Source of the DNA: Streptomyces sp. SID486
GTDB taxonomy: Bacteria > Actinomycetota > Actinomycetes > Streptomycetales > Streptomycetaceae
Length of the DNA: 64,000 nt
Assembly (NCBI RefSeq): GCF_009865385.1
Contig: NZ_WWJT01000547.1
Span: 17,508 to 81,507 of the forward strand
Reading direction: 5' to 3'
Notes under the pieces: model-generated
What the model was told of the DNA's origin: nothing
The model's input: the letters and a program-made list of their open reading frames with translations, nothing else
The model's database searches: none
Translations under genes and position numbers: made by a program
Part shown: positions 50,882 to 60,341 of the stretch, one piece after another
Numbering within the stretch: position 1 is the stretch's first letter
Layout of the letters: each line of letters opens with the position of its first letter

Positions 50882-52018
50882 ATGCGAGCCGTCCGACTCA
50901 CCGTCACCGCCGCCGTCGCCACGGCAGCCCTGACCGCCCTCACGGCCTGCACTGCGAAGAGCGACGCCAAGGACGGTGACGCGATCCACGTCACGGCCGC
51001 CGACTCCACGTGCGAGACGTCCGCGAAGACCGTGCCGGCCGGCCATGTGACGCTGAAGATCGAGAACACCGGCTCGAAGGCCACCGAGGTAGAGATCCTC
51101 TTCCCGGACGACCGGATCGTCTCCGAGAAGGAGAACATCGGCCCGGGCACCAAGTACACGCTCACCGCCGAGGTGAAGGCCGGCTCGTACGAGATCGCCT
51201 GCCGCCCCGGCATGAAGGGCCACGGCGTCCGGCAGAAGCTCACCGTCAGCGGCTCGGGCAAGGCCGCCGAGCGGAACCCGGCGCTGGACCAGGCGGTCGC
51301 GAACTACCGCCAGTACGTCCAGGAGCAGGCCGACACCACCGTGCCGCTCGCCGAGACCTTCGCCAAGGCGGTCGAGGACGGCGACCTGGCCGCCGCCAAG
51401 AGGGCCTACGCCCCCTCCCGCCTGGGCTGGGAGCGCACCGAGCCGGTCGCCGAGTCGTTCGGTGACATCGACCCCAAGACCGACACGCGCGCCGACGGCC
51501 TGGAGAAGGGCCAGAAGTGGACCGGCTGGCACCGGCTGGAGAAGGCCCTCTGGCAGGACAAGAGGATCGGCGCCGAGGAGAAGGCCCTCGCCGGTCAGCT
51601 GGTCGGCGACCTCAAGGACTGGCAGAAGCGGGTCGGCACCGCCGAGATCACGCCGACCTCCATGGCCAACGGCGCCAAGGAACTGCTCGACGAGGTCGCC
51701 ACCGGCAAGGTCACCGGTGAGGAGGACCGCTACTCGCACACCGACCTGGCGGACTTCAAGGGCAACGTCGAGGGTGCGCAGAAGGCGTACGAGCTGCTGA
51801 AGCCCGTCGCCGCGAAGAACGACGCGGCGCTGGCCAAGGAGCTGGACAAGCAGTTCGCCGCGCTGGACACGCTGCTCGACAAGTACCGCGAGGACAAGAC
51901 CTCCTACGACTTCGTCTCCTACGACAAGGTCACCAAGGAGCAGCGCAAGGAGCTGTCGGACGCGGTGAACGCCCTCGCCGAGCCGCTGTCCAAGCTGGCC
52001 GCGACGGTCGCGAAGTAA
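50882..52018 (+). CDS. efeO: EfeO, iron uptake lipoprotein
   Basis: 378 aa. The lipoprotein signal ends at LTALTAC. A cupredoxin-like N-terminal domain (about 35-125: HVTLKIENTGSKATEVEILF) precedes the M75 imelysin-like domain with WTGWHRLEKALWQD (HxxE metal site). It works with EfeB and EfeU in ferrous/ferric iron uptake at the cell surface. First gene of the operon behind two iron boxes. Confidence 0.94.
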   Translation: MRAVRLTVTAAVATAALTALTACTAKSDAKDGDAIHVTAADSTCETSAKTVPAGHVTLKIENTGSKATEVEILFPDDRIVSEKENIGPGTKYTLTAEVKAGSYEIACRPGMKGHGVRQKLTVSGSGKAAERNPALDQAVANYRQYVQEQADTTVPLAETFAKAVEDGDLAAAKRAYAPSRLGWERTEPVAESFGDIDPKTDTRADGLEKGQKWTGWHRLEKALWQDKRIGAEEKALAGQLVGDLKDWQKRVGTAEITPTSMANGAKELLDEVATGKVTGEEDRYSHTDLADFKGNVEGAQKAYELLKPVAAKNDAALAKELDKQFAALDTLLDKYREDKTSYDFVSYDKVTKEQRKELSDAVNALAEPLSKLAATVAK

Positions 52019-52043
52019 CACGACGGAACAGAGGGGCAGGGCG

Positions 52044-53303
52044 ATGACCGAGACCCAGGGGACCGCTCCGTCCCGCCGGGCACTGATCGGCTGGGGCGGG
52101 GCCGGGCTCGCGCTCGGCGCCGCCGCCGCCGGTGGCGCGGTGGCGATGGCCAAGGCGGGCGACGACATGGACCCGGCCGCGGCCGAGGGGGGTGGTGCCG
52201 TCGAGTTCCACGGCGTCCACCAGGCGGGCATCGCCACGCCCGTGCAGGACCGGCTGCACTTCGCCGCGTTCGACGTGAAGACCGAGGACCGGGCCGAGTT
52301 CGTGCAGCTGCTGAAGGACTGGACGGCGGCGGCCCGGCGGATGACCGCCGGGCAGGCGGTCGGCGAGGGCGCGTACGGCGGACTCGCCGAGGCGCCGCCG
52401 GACGACACCGGCGAGGCGCTGGGCCTCAAGCCCTCCCGGCTGACCCTCACCATCGGGTTCGGGCCCTCGTTCTTCGAACGGTTCGGCCTGCACGACCGGC
52501 GGCCGGCGGCCCTCGCCGACCTGCCGCAGTTCCCCGGCGACAACCTGGACCGCTCCCGCACCGGCGGCGACCTGTGCGTCCAGGCCTGCGCCGACGACCC
52601 GCAGGTCGCCGTGCACGCCATCCGCAACCTGGCCCGCATCGGCTTCGGCAAGGTCGCCATCCGCTGGTCCCAGCTCGGCTTCGGCAAGACCTCCTCGACC
52701 ACCCCGGACGCGCAGACCCCGCGCAACCTGATGGGCTTCAAGGACGGCACCCGCAACATCGCGGGCACCGAGACCGACCGGCTGAAGAAGTTCGTGTGGG
52801 TCGGCGACGAGGACGGCGACGCGAGGACGTCCTGGATGACCGGGGGGTCGTACCTGGTCGCCCGGCGCATCCGGATGAACATCGAGACCTGGGACCGCAC
52901 CTCGCTGCAGGAGCAGGAGGACGTGTTCGGCCGGGACAAGCGCGAGGGCGCCCCGGTCGGCAAGGCCGCGGAGCGCGACGAGCCGTTCCTGAAGGCGATG
53001 AAGCCGGACGCGCACGTGCGGCTCGCCCACCCCGACTCCAACGGCGGGATCACCATCCTGCGCCGCGGCTACTCCTTCACGGACGGCACCGACGGCCTCG
53101 GCCGCCTGGACGCCGGCCTGTTCTTCCTCGCCTACCAGCGGGACGTGCGCAAGGGCTTCATCCCGCTCCAGCGCCGGCTGTCGGCGCAGGACGCGCTCAA
53201 CGAGTACATCCAGCACGTGGGTTCGGCGGTCTTCGCGGTGCCCCCGGGCGTCCGGGACCCGGACGACTGGTGGGGCCGCACGCTGTTCTCGAAGGAGGCG
53301 TAG
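52044..53303 (+). CDS. efeB: EfeB, Tat-exported DyP-type peroxidase/deferrochelatase
   Basis: 419 aa. Tat signal SRRALIGWGGAGLALGAAAA, then the DyP fold with NLMGFKDGTRNIAG (GxxDG, catalytic Asp) and ARRIRMNIETWDRTSLQEQE (distal Arg region), and heme-ligand His downstream. It oxidises substrates or extracts iron from heme outside the membrane. 25 bp after efeO. Confidence 0.94.
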   Translation: MTETQGTAPSRRALIGWGGAGLALGAAAAGGAVAMAKAGDDMDPAAAEGGGAVEFHGVHQAGIATPVQDRLHFAAFDVKTEDRAEFVQLLKDWTAAARRMTAGQAVGEGAYGGLAEAPPDDTGEALGLKPSRLTLTIGFGPSFFERFGLHDRRPAALADLPQFPGDNLDRSRTGGDLCVQACADDPQVAVHAIRNLARIGFGKVAIRWSQLGFGKTSSTTPDAQTPRNLMGFKDGTRNIAGTETDRLKKFVWVGDEDGDARTSWMTGGSYLVARRIRMNIETWDRTSLQEQEDVFGRDKREGAPVGKAAERDEPFLKAMKPDAHVRLAHPDSNGGITILRRGYSFTDGTDGLGRLDAGLFFLAYQRDVRKGFIPLQRRLSAQDALNEYIQHVGSAVFAVPPGVRDPDDWWGRTLFSKEA

Positions 53304-53306
53304 CCC

Positions 53307-54179
53307 GTGTTCTCCAACTACCTGATCGGCCTGCGCGAAGGGCTCGAGGCGTCCCTCGTCGTCTGCATCCTGATCGCCTACCTGGTCAAGACCGGCCGCC
53401 GGGACGCCCTGCGGCCGATCTGGACCGGCATCGGCATCGCCGTCGCCATCGCGATGGGCTTCGGCTGCGCCCTGGAGTTCGGCTCCCAGGAGATGACCTT
53501 CCAGGCGCAGGAGGCGCTCGGCGGCACCCTGTCCGTCGTCGCCGTGGGCCTGGTGACCTGGATGGTGTTCTGGATGCGGCGCACCGCCCGGCACCTGAAG
53601 ACGGAGCTGCACGGCAAGCTCGACGCGGCCCTCTCCCTGGGCACCGGCGCGCTGGTCGCCACCGCGTTCCTCGCCGTCGGCCGGGAGGGCCTGGAGACCG
53701 CGCTGTTCGTGTGGGCGTCGGTGCACGCCGCCTCCGACGGCACCCCGCGCCCGCTCGTCGGCGTGGCCCTCGGGCTCGCCACGGCCGTCCTGCTCGGCTG
53801 GCTGTTCTACCGGGGCGCGCTGAGGATCAACCTGGCGAAGTTCTTCACCTGGACCGGCGGCATGCTGGTCGTGGTCGCGGCGGGCGTGCTCGCCTACGGC
53901 TTCCACGACCTGCAGGAGGCCGACTGGATCCCGGGTCTGACCGACCTGGCCTTCGACATCAGCGGCGTCATCCCGCCGGACAGCTGGTACGGCACCCTGC
54001 TGAAGGGCGTGTTCAACTTCCAGCCGGATCCGACGGTCGTCCAGATCACGGTGTGGGCGCTGTATCTGGTCCCGGTACTCGCGCTGTTCCTCTCCCCGGT
54101 AGGGTTCGCCTCCGGAAAGGGGAAGGTGAAGGAGCCCGATGACCAGGGAACGCAGCCGTCGACGGCTTCGCAGGCGTGA
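53307..54179 (+). CDS. efeU: EfeU, FTR1-type iron permease
   Basis: 290 aa, seven helices. It has two RExxE motifs, YLIGLREGLEASLVVCILIA and AVGREGLETALFVWASV, which bind iron for transport. GTG 53307 lies three bases after the efeB stop. The 3' end overlaps the following lipoprotein gene by 41 bp. Confidence 0.94.
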   Translation: MFSNYLIGLREGLEASLVVCILIAYLVKTGRRDALRPIWTGIGIAVAIAMGFGCALEFGSQEMTFQAQEALGGTLSVVAVGLVTWMVFWMRRTARHLKTELHGKLDAALSLGTGALVATAFLAVGREGLETALFVWASVHAASDGTPRPLVGVALGLATAVLLGWLFYRGALRINLAKFFTWTGGMLVVVAAGVLAYGFHDLQEADWIPGLTDLAFDISGVIPPDSWYGTLLKGVFNFQPDPTVVQITVWALYLVPVLALFLSPVGFASGKGKVKEPDDQGTQPSTASQA

Positions 54180-55134
54180 CCGGAACGCACTCATAGCGGC
54201 CTCGCTGACCGCTTTGTCGCTGGCCGCGAGCGGATGCGTGGTGGTCCACGGGGAGCGCGCGGTGCTGCCCGCCGCCACCCGTGCCGAGGCCGCCGAGGCG
54301 GTCACCGCGTTCACGGACGCGTACAACAAGGCCGACAAGGCGTTCGACAGTTCCGTGGACGCGCCCTACGTCACCGGCGCCCTCGCCGACATCGACTCCG
54401 CCCGGCTGAAGGCCGGGCACGTCAACAACCCGTCCGGGAACCCGCACCACACCCCGCTGAAGCTGACGGACGTGCACATCGCGATCCCGAAGAAGGCGGG
54501 CTGGCCCCGCTGGTTCGTCGCCGACGCCAAGGGCGACAAGGGCGGCGACTACCGCTGGGTGATGGTGTTCACCCGGGGCGACCTCGGCGAGCGGTGGCGG
54601 GTGGCCTATCTGACGCTCATGACACCCGGTTCCGTACCGCGGTTCACGACGGACGAGGACGGCTGGGCCGAGGCCGTGCCGGCCGATTCCGTACGACTCG
54701 CCGTCCGGCCCGCCGACCTGAGCCGGAAGTACACGGCCTACCTGCGGGACGGCGGCGAGGGCTTCGCGGACAACGGCAACACCAGCGGCCTGCGCGCCCA
54801 GCGCCGGAAGGCGGCCGAGCGGCCGGGCCTGGTGCGGCAGTTCATCGACGAGCCGCTCACCCACGGCGACTACGCGCCGCTCGCGCTGCGCACCGAGGAC
54901 GGCGGGGCGCTGGTGTTCTTCGCCACGCACCACTACGAGAAGCAGACCGCCGCCGCCGGCACCTCGGTCCCCGTCCCGAACAAGGACGTGCAGGCCCTCA
55001 CCAAGGGTGAGGTGAAGCAGTCCCTGACGCTGGAGTCGATCGCCGACCAGGTGGCTCTGGACCCGGCACCCGGCAGCGGCCCGGTGCAGGTGCTGGCGCG
55101 GGTCCAGGGGCTCACGGCCGCCCAGGGCGAGTGA
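54139..55134 (+). CDS. Conserved lipoprotein of unknown function
   Basis: 331 aa. A basic start (MTRERSRRRLRRRDRNALIA) is followed by the lipobox LSLAASGC and a soluble domain (FTDAYNKADKAFDSSVDAPY, GWPRWFVADAKGDKGGDYRW). The large overlap with efeU suggests shared expression, so a role in the iron system is possible. Family not recognised. Confidence 0.75.
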   Translation: MTRERSRRRLRRRDRNALIAASLTALSLAASGCVVVHGERAVLPAATRAEAAEAVTAFTDAYNKADKAFDSSVDAPYVTGALADIDSARLKAGHVNNPSGNPHHTPLKLTDVHIAIPKKAGWPRWFVADAKGDKGGDYRWVMVFTRGDLGERWRVAYLTLMTPGSVPRFTTDEDGWAEAVPADSVRLAVRPADLSRKYTAYLRDGGEGFADNGNTSGLRAQRRKAAERPGLVRQFIDEPLTHGDYAPLALRTEDGGALVFFATHHYEKQTAAAGTSVPVPNKDVQALTKGEVKQSLTLESIADQVALDPAPGSGPVQVLARVQGLTAAQGE

Positions 55135-55153
55135 GTGCCGGGGCCGCCCGCCC

Positions 55154-55891
55154 TCAGTGGCGCGGAGGCCAGGCCGTGCTCTGCTGCCCGGCCTCGGTGC
55201 CCACGTGCCGGGCGCAGGCGTCGGTGAGCGCCTCCAGCAGGGTCAGCGGGTCGGGCAGCGGGTGCTCGGGGCCACGCGACCAGCGCACCCGCTGGTCGTC
55301 GCCGGGGAGCCGGGCGGGCGGTACGAGGACGTAGGAGCCCCGGCAGTGCCAGCGCAGGCCGGGATGCTCGTCCATCGTCTCCGGGTGGCAGTCCAGCTCG
55401 CAGGGCCACCACTCGTCCTCGTCCTCCGGGGTGCCCCGGGTGAGGGTGAAGAACAGCATGCGGCCGTCGTCGCTCTCGGCGACGGGCCCGACCTCGACGC
55501 CGGAGCCGAGCAGCCGGTCCAGGGCCTCGCGGCCGGCCTGGAGGGGCACGTCGAGGACGTCGTGCACCATGCCGGTGGCGGTGATGAAGTTGGCCTCGGG
55601 CTCGTTCCGGGCCCAGCGCTCGATCTGGGCGCGGTCGGTGGTGGACTGCGTCTGCCAGGCGAACGACACCGGGTGCCGGGCCGGGGTGGGGCAGCCTACG
55701 CGGTCGCAGGAGCAGCGGTAGCCCGGCGCGGGGTGCGCGGCGGGGGCGAGCGGCAGGCCCGCCCCGGCGGCGGCGAGCAGCAGGGCCTCACGGCCGCCTT
55801 CGTCGGCGGCGTCCTCCTTCGGCCGGCGTCCGCGCAGCCACTGGGAGAGTTTGCCCTGCCGGCCGCTCCGGCCGCCGAACGTCGCGCTCAT
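55154..55891 (-). CDS. PrimPol-like N-terminal domain protein, chromosomal
   Basis: 245 aa. Similar to the bifunctional primase/polymerase N-terminal domain: APAAHPAPGYRCSCDRVGC, RHPVSFAWQTQSTTDRAQIE and CRGSYVLVPPARLPGD. The usual DxD metal site is reduced to VHDVLDVPL, so catalysis is doubtful. Proteins of this type are conserved orphans in Streptomyces chromosomes. It differs from the element's PrimPol (17916-18764), which keeps DLD. Confidence 0.75.
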   Translation of the reverse strand: MSATFGGRSGRQGKLSQWLRGRRPKEDAADEGGREALLLAAAGAGLPLAPAAHPAPGYRCSCDRVGCPTPARHPVSFAWQTQSTTDRAQIERWARNEPEANFITATGMVHDVLDVPLQAGREALDRLLGSGVEVGPVAESDDGRMLFFTLTRGTPEDEDEWWPCELDCHPETMDEHPGLRWHCRGSYVLVPPARLPGDDQRVRWSRGPEHPLPDPLTLLEALTDACARHVGTEAGQQSTAWPPRH

Positions 55892-55901
55892 CTATCCCCT
55901 C

Positions 55902-55937
55902 GGTCTGGTGGTCGGTCTGGTGGCCGGTCTGGTGGCC
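55902..55937. repeat. Three 12-bp tandem repeats
   Basis: GGTCTGGTGGTC followed by two copies of GGTCTGGTGGCC, immediately upstream of the PrimPol-like gene; it may affect its promoter spacing. Confidence 0.8.
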
Positions 55938-56087
55938 GCCTCGCCGGTGTGCGGACAGCATGCCTCATCGTCCCATCCTCGTGTGCCCCGGGGGGTCGCG
56001 GGACGGTTCAGGCGGAACCGGACGAGACGATCCTCACAGCCACCGGTCCCGGCCCGCGCACCGGTGGGCGGTGGGTCGGCCGGCCGG

Positions 56088-56702
56088 TCAGCGTGGGGCG
56101 ATCCCGTGCAGCGCGTACTCGACGAGGGTGTCCGTGTAGTCGTACGTGATCGGCCCGGTCCGCTGCAGCCACCGCTGCGCGAGCGGTGAGACGAACAGCT
56201 CCAGCGCGACGCGGGGGTCCACGTCCGTGCGCACGTCCCCGGCGTCCTGGGCGGAGCGCAGCCGTGCGACGTACAGCTGGAGCTGCGGTTCGAGGAGCTT
56301 GCTGACGAACTCGCGGCCGACCTGGTCGTTGACCAGCCCTTCCGCGGCCAGGGCCCGCGAGGGCACCTCGAAGCGCGGGTCGAGCAGCTCGTCCACGGTG
56401 GCCCGCAGGACCGCCTTGAGGTCGGCGGCCAGGTCTCCGGTGTCCGGGATGGCGTACGGCTCCTGCCCCGCCGCCTGCGCCAGCCGCTCGCCGAGGTCGA
56501 GGAACGCCTCCAGCAGCACGTCGGCCTTGGACGACCACCACCGGTAGATGGTCTGCTTGCCGACCCCGGCGCGGGCGGCGATGCCCTCGACGGTGGTCCT
56601 CGGGTAGCCGACCTCGCCGACCAGGGCGAGGGCCGCATCGTAGATCGCCCGGCGGGACTTCTCGCTGCGGCGGGTGGCGTCGGGGGCGGGCTTGTCGACC
56701 AT
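56088..56702 (-). CDS. TetR-family regulator
   Basis: 204 aa. HTH EGIAARAGVGKQTIYRWWSS preceded by KSRRAIYDAALALVGEVGYP. The C-terminal TetR_C domain has LFVSPLAQRWLQRTGP. It follows the Rsm22-like gene by 30 bp in the same direction. Target unknown. Confidence 0.88.
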   Translation of the reverse strand: MVDKPAPDATRRSEKSRRAIYDAALALVGEVGYPRTTVEGIAARAGVGKQTIYRWWSSKADVLLEAFLDLGERLAQAAGQEPYAIPDTGDLAADLKAVLRATVDELLDPRFEVPSRALAAEGLVNDQVGREFVSKLLEPQLQLYVARLRSAQDAGDVRTDVDPRVALELFVSPLAQRWLQRTGPITYDYTDTLVEYALHGIAPR

Positions 56703-56732
56703 GGGGTCGAAAGTAACAAGCGGCGGGCGCGG

Positions 56733-57710
56733 CTACGACACGGAGTCGGCCGGCGGCCAGGCGTCGCCCCAGTCCGCGTCCCGGGCCGCCTTGTACAGGT
56801 CGCCGTGGCGTCTGGTGACGGTGATGCGGCGCAGCTGCTCCTCGGCCTCGCACAGGTCGAGGAGTACCTGGCCCTTGCGGATCTGGGGGCGCCGGACCAC
56901 CCGGGCGGGGGCCGGACCGGCGGGCAGCCGGGTGGCGGCGACGTAGGAGAACTTCTCGTCCTCGTACGCCAGGGAGCCGCCCTTGACCTGGCGGTGCAGG
57001 GAGGAGCGGCCGACCCGGGCGGAGAAGTGGCACCAGTCCGTGCCGGGCACGATGGGGCAGGCGGCGCTGTGCGGGCAGGGGGCGGCGATCCGGAACCCGG
57101 CCCGGATCAGCCGGTCGCGGGCCTCGATGACGCGGTCGTAGCCGGCCGGGGTGCCGGCCTCGACGATCACGACGGTCCGGGCGGCGCCGGCGGTGGCGTC
57201 GACGAGGGCGGCCCGGTCGGCCGCGGAGAGTTCGTTGAGGACGTAGGACACGGTGACGAGGTCGGCCGCGTCCAGGGTGAGGTCCGCCCCGATCCGGGCA
57301 CGCTGCCAGCGGGCGCCGCGCAGGTCCGGGTTGGCGGCGGCGATCCGCCGGCCGAGGGCGAGGGCGGGCTCCGCCCAGTCCAGCACGGTGACGCCGCGCT
57401 CACCGGGCCAGGTGGCCGCGACGGCCCAGGTGGCGGCGCCGGTGCCGCCGCCGACGTCGACGTGGCTGCCGGGCGTCCAGCCGGGGAGGGCTGCGGCGAG
57501 CGCCTCCAGCGCCGAGCGGACCGCCTCGAAGGTGGCGGGCATCCGGTAGGCGGCGTACGCGGCGACGTCGGCGCGGTCGCGCAGGATCGGCGCGTGGGTG
57601 GGGGTGGCTCCGCGGTAGTTGGCGATGAGCCGGTCCACGGCGGCGGTCAGTTCCGTGGGGGGAAGACCGTCGAGCAGTTCGGCCAGTGCGGCGCGGAGGG
57701 GGTCGTTCAC
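56733..57710 (-). CDS. Rsm22-family SAM-dependent methyltransferase-like protein
   Basis: 325 aa. SAM motif PGSHVDVGGGTGAATWAVAA, then LVTVSYVLNELSAADRAALV and VVIVEAGTPAGYDRVIEARD. The small Cys cluster region reads FRIAAPCPHSAACPIVPGTD, WCHFSARVGRSSLHRQVKGG. This is the Rsm22 layout associated with small ribosomal subunit assembly, whose Cys residues bind an Fe-S cluster. GTG 57710. Confidence 0.87.
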   Translation of the reverse strand: MNDPLRAALAELLDGLPPTELTAAVDRLIANYRGATPTHAPILRDRADVAAYAAYRMPATFEAVRSALEALAAALPGWTPGSHVDVGGGTGAATWAVAATWPGERGVTVLDWAEPALALGRRIAAANPDLRGARWQRARIGADLTLDAADLVTVSYVLNELSAADRAALVDATAGAARTVVIVEAGTPAGYDRVIEARDRLIRAGFRIAAPCPHSAACPIVPGTDWCHFSARVGRSSLHRQVKGGSLAYEDEKFSYVAATRLPAGPAPARVVRRPQIRKGQVLLDLCEAEEQLRRITVTRRHGDLYKAARDADWGDAWPPADSVS

Positions 57711-57763
57711 CCGGCGATTCTATGGCGCCGCGGGCCGGCGCCGGCGCGCCGGTGGGAGGCCGG

Positions 57764-58888
57764 TCAGATCACCGCCCGCGCCAGCCTGGTCGCCAGCCGT
57801 GCCCGCGGTCCGCTGTCCGGCGGCCGGCGTCTCGGGTGGACCGTGTTGGCCAGCAGGATCAGGAAGGTGTCCGTCGCCGGGTCCAGCACCAGGGACGTGC
57901 CGGTGAAGCCGGTGTGGCCGGCCGCGCCGCGGCCGGCCAGCTCGCCCATGAACCACGGCTGGTCCAGGGCGAAGCCCAGTCCGGGCGGGGTGAACAGCAG
58001 ATCCACGAAGTCGGGGCCGAGGATGCGGGCGGGACCGTACGAGCCGCCGCAGAGCAGGGCGCGGCAGAAGACGGCGAGGTCGGGCGCGGTGGAGAACAGG
58101 CCCGCGTGGCCGGCGACCCCGCCGAGCGCCCAGGCGTTCTCGTCGTGGACCACGCCCCGCAGCATGCCCCGGTCGGCCTTGGCCCAGGGGCGCCGCTGGT
58201 CCTCGGTGGCCGCGGCACCGGGGCAGGGTCCGAAGCCGGTGGAGGCCATGCCGAGCGGCCGGGTGATGCCGTCCCGCACGAGGACGTCGAGGCCGCGTCC
58301 GGTGCAGCGTTCCAGCACGTGCTGGAGCAGGAGCAGGTTCAGGTCGGAGTAGACGTACCGGCCGGGCTCGGTGACGGGTGCCGAGGCCCGCAGCAGGTCC
58401 AGCCGGGTGGCGTCGTCGGGGCAGTCGTACAGGGGGAGTTCGGGGCGCAGTCCGGAGGTGTGGGTGAGCAGCTGCCGTACCGTGACGCCGTACACGGCGG
58501 CCGCGTGGAACTCGGGCAGGTAGTCGCCGACGCGGGCGTCGATGCCGAGGGTGCCGCGCTCGATCTGCTGCACGGCGGCGACGGACGTGAACAGCTTGGT
58601 GAGGGAGGCCAGGTCGAAGGGGGTGGCGACGGTGGCCGGGACCCGGGCGGCGGGCGGCAGTTCCACGCCGGTGCCGGTCCCGGGGTCGTGGGAGGCGTAG
58701 CGCACCGCCCAGCCCGCGGCCTCGGCCACGGCGATCACGGGTCCGCGGCCGGCCAGCACGACGACGCCGGCCGCCCAGGGGCGCTCACCGGCGGTGAGGG
58801 CGTGCGCCTCGGCGACCAGGTGACCCAGCTCGACGGGGTCGAGCCCGGCCCGCTGCGGTGCGCCGGCACGCAGTCTCGGTGTGCTCAG
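57764..58888 (-). CDS. Serine hydrolase (class C beta-lactamase-like), probable CTG start
   Basis: 374 aa. SxxK motif PFDLASLTKLFTSV, YxN-type YVYSDLNLLLLQHVLE and HTG motif GAAGHTGFTGTSLVLD. Penicillin-binding/beta-lactamase family hydrolases of this kind act on D-amino acid peptides or esters. No ATG, GTG or TTG occurs in frame before the conserved N-terminus. CTG at 58888 overlaps the upstream MFS stop as CTGA and has GGAGGGA eight bases upstream, so it is the likely start. Confidence 0.83.
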   Translation of the reverse strand: MSTPRLRAGAPQRAGLDPVELGHLVAEAHALTAGERPWAAGVVVLAGRGPVIAVAEAAGWAVRYASHDPGTGTGVELPPAARVPATVATPFDLASLTKLFTSVAAVQQIERGTLGIDARVGDYLPEFHAAAVYGVTVRQLLTHTSGLRPELPLYDCPDDATRLDLLRASAPVTEPGRYVYSDLNLLLLQHVLERCTGRGLDVLVRDGITRPLGMASTGFGPCPGAAATEDQRRPWAKADRGMLRGVVHDENAWALGGVAGHAGLFSTAPDLAVFCRALLCGGSYGPARILGPDFVDLLFTPPGLGFALDQPWFMGELAGRGAAGHTGFTGTSLVLDPATDTFLILLANTVHPRRRPPDSGPRARLATRLARAVI

Positions 58889-60186
58889 CTTCCGTCTCCC
58901 TCCGACACGGCACGGGTGCTCTGCCGTGCCGTCCAGGGACGGCACATTCCCACGAAGCAGGCGGCCGCGACCAGAGCGCCCGCCAGTTGGACGACGGCCA
59001 TGGGGACGGCGGTGTGTTCTCCGGCGATCCCGACGAGCGGGGAGGCGACCGCGCCGACGAGGAAGGAGGTGGTCCCGAGCAGCGCGGAGGCGGAGCCGGC
59101 GGCGTGCCGGGTGCGCAGCAGGGCGAGGGACTGGGCGTTGGGCAGGGTGATGCCCATCGCGGACATGAGGACGAACAGGGCGGCCGCGACCGGGACGAGG
59201 CCGGTCTCGCCGAAGGCACCGCAGGCCATCAGCAGCAGCGCGGTCGCCGCGAGCACGATCACCGCCAGGCCGGTCCCGAGGACCTTGTCCAGGCTGACCC
59301 GGCCGACGAGCACCTTGCCGTTGATCTGGCCCGCGATCATCAGGCCGACCGAGTTGAGGCCGAACAGCAGGCTGAAGGTCTGCGGGGAGGCGCCGTAGAT
59401 CTCCTGGATCACGAACGGGGAGGCGGATATGTAGGCGAAGAGCGCGGCGAAGGCGAAGCCGCCGGCCAGGGTGTAGCCGGTGAAGGGCAGGTCGGCGAGG
59501 AGGCCGCGCATCGCGCGCAGGGCCTGGCCGACTCCGCCGCCGTGCCGGTCGGCGGGCGCCAGTGTCTCGGGAAGCCGCCGCCAGACGACGACGGCGAGCA
59601 GGGCTCCCACGGCCGTGAGGACCACGAACACGCCCCGCCAGTCGGTCACCCGCAGGATCTGTCCGCCGATCAGCGGGGCCACGATCGGCGCGACCCCGGA
59701 GATCAGCATGAGGGTGGAGAAGAAGCGGGCCATGGCCACGCCGTCGTAGAGGTCGCGGACGACGGCGCGGGCGATGACGATGCCGGCCGCTCCGGCGAGG
59801 CCCTGGACCAGCCGGAGGGCGACCAGGGTCTCGACGTCGGGCGCGACGGCGCACAGCGCGGTGGCGAGGAGGTAGACGGCGAGGCCGGCCAGGAGCGGGC
59901 GGCGGCGGCCCCAGCGGTCGCTCATCGGGCCCACGATCAGCTGCCCGAGCGCCATGCCGGCCAGGCAGGAGGTGAGGGTGAGCTGGACGGTGGCGGCGGG
60001 GGCGTCGAGGGCGCGGGTGACCTCCGGCAGGGACGGGAGGTACATGTCCATGGCGAGCGGGGGTGTGGCGGTGAGACCGCCGAGGACCAGAGTGACGAGC
60101 ATGCCGGTACGGCGGGTGGCGGCGGGGTGCCGGGTGACGGGCGGGTGGTCCGCCTTCGGTGTCGGTGCCGGCGCGTGCTCGGACAT
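58885..60186 (-). CDS. Bcr/CflA family MFS drug exporter
   Basis: 433 aa, 12 helices: GGLTATPPLAMDMYLPSLPE (Bcr signature), GQLIVGPMSDRWGRRRPLLA and GIVIARAVVRDLYDGVAMAR. Drug/proton antiporter. GGGAGGG precedes ATG 60186. Translationally coupled to the serine hydrolase gene, which hints at a shared substrate such as a beta-lactam or peptide. Confidence 0.91.
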   Translation of the reverse strand: MSEHAPAPTPKADHPPVTRHPAATRRTGMLVTLVLGGLTATPPLAMDMYLPSLPEVTRALDAPAATVQLTLTSCLAGMALGQLIVGPMSDRWGRRRPLLAGLAVYLLATALCAVAPDVETLVALRLVQGLAGAAGIVIARAVVRDLYDGVAMARFFSTLMLISGVAPIVAPLIGGQILRVTDWRGVFVVLTAVGALLAVVVWRRLPETLAPADRHGGGVGQALRAMRGLLADLPFTGYTLAGGFAFAALFAYISASPFVIQEIYGASPQTFSLLFGLNSVGLMIAGQINGKVLVGRVSLDKVLGTGLAVIVLAATALLLMACGAFGETGLVPVAAALFVLMSAMGITLPNAQSLALLRTRHAAGSASALLGTTSFLVGAVASPLVGIAGEHTAVPMAVVQLAGALVAAACFVGMCRPWTARQSTRAVSEGDGS

Positions 60187-60327
60187 GTTTCCCTCCCTCT
60201 CGAGCGCTGAGCAGGCACCTATGCTCTCAGCTCGCACAGGCTGCCGGGGAACACCTGCGCGAGACGGGACGGAGGGCCAGAGTAACCGTATGGCGGACAT
60301 GTGATTCCGCATGACGGACTGCGCGCC

Positions 60328-60333
60328 TAGGCT
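60328..60333 (+). promoter_or_regulatory. -10 element (TAGGCT) of the SDR gene
   Basis: TAGGCT lies eight bases before ATG 60342 with no ribosome-binding site between, suggesting a leaderless transcript. Confidence 0.4.
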
Positions 60334-60341
60334 GCGGAACC

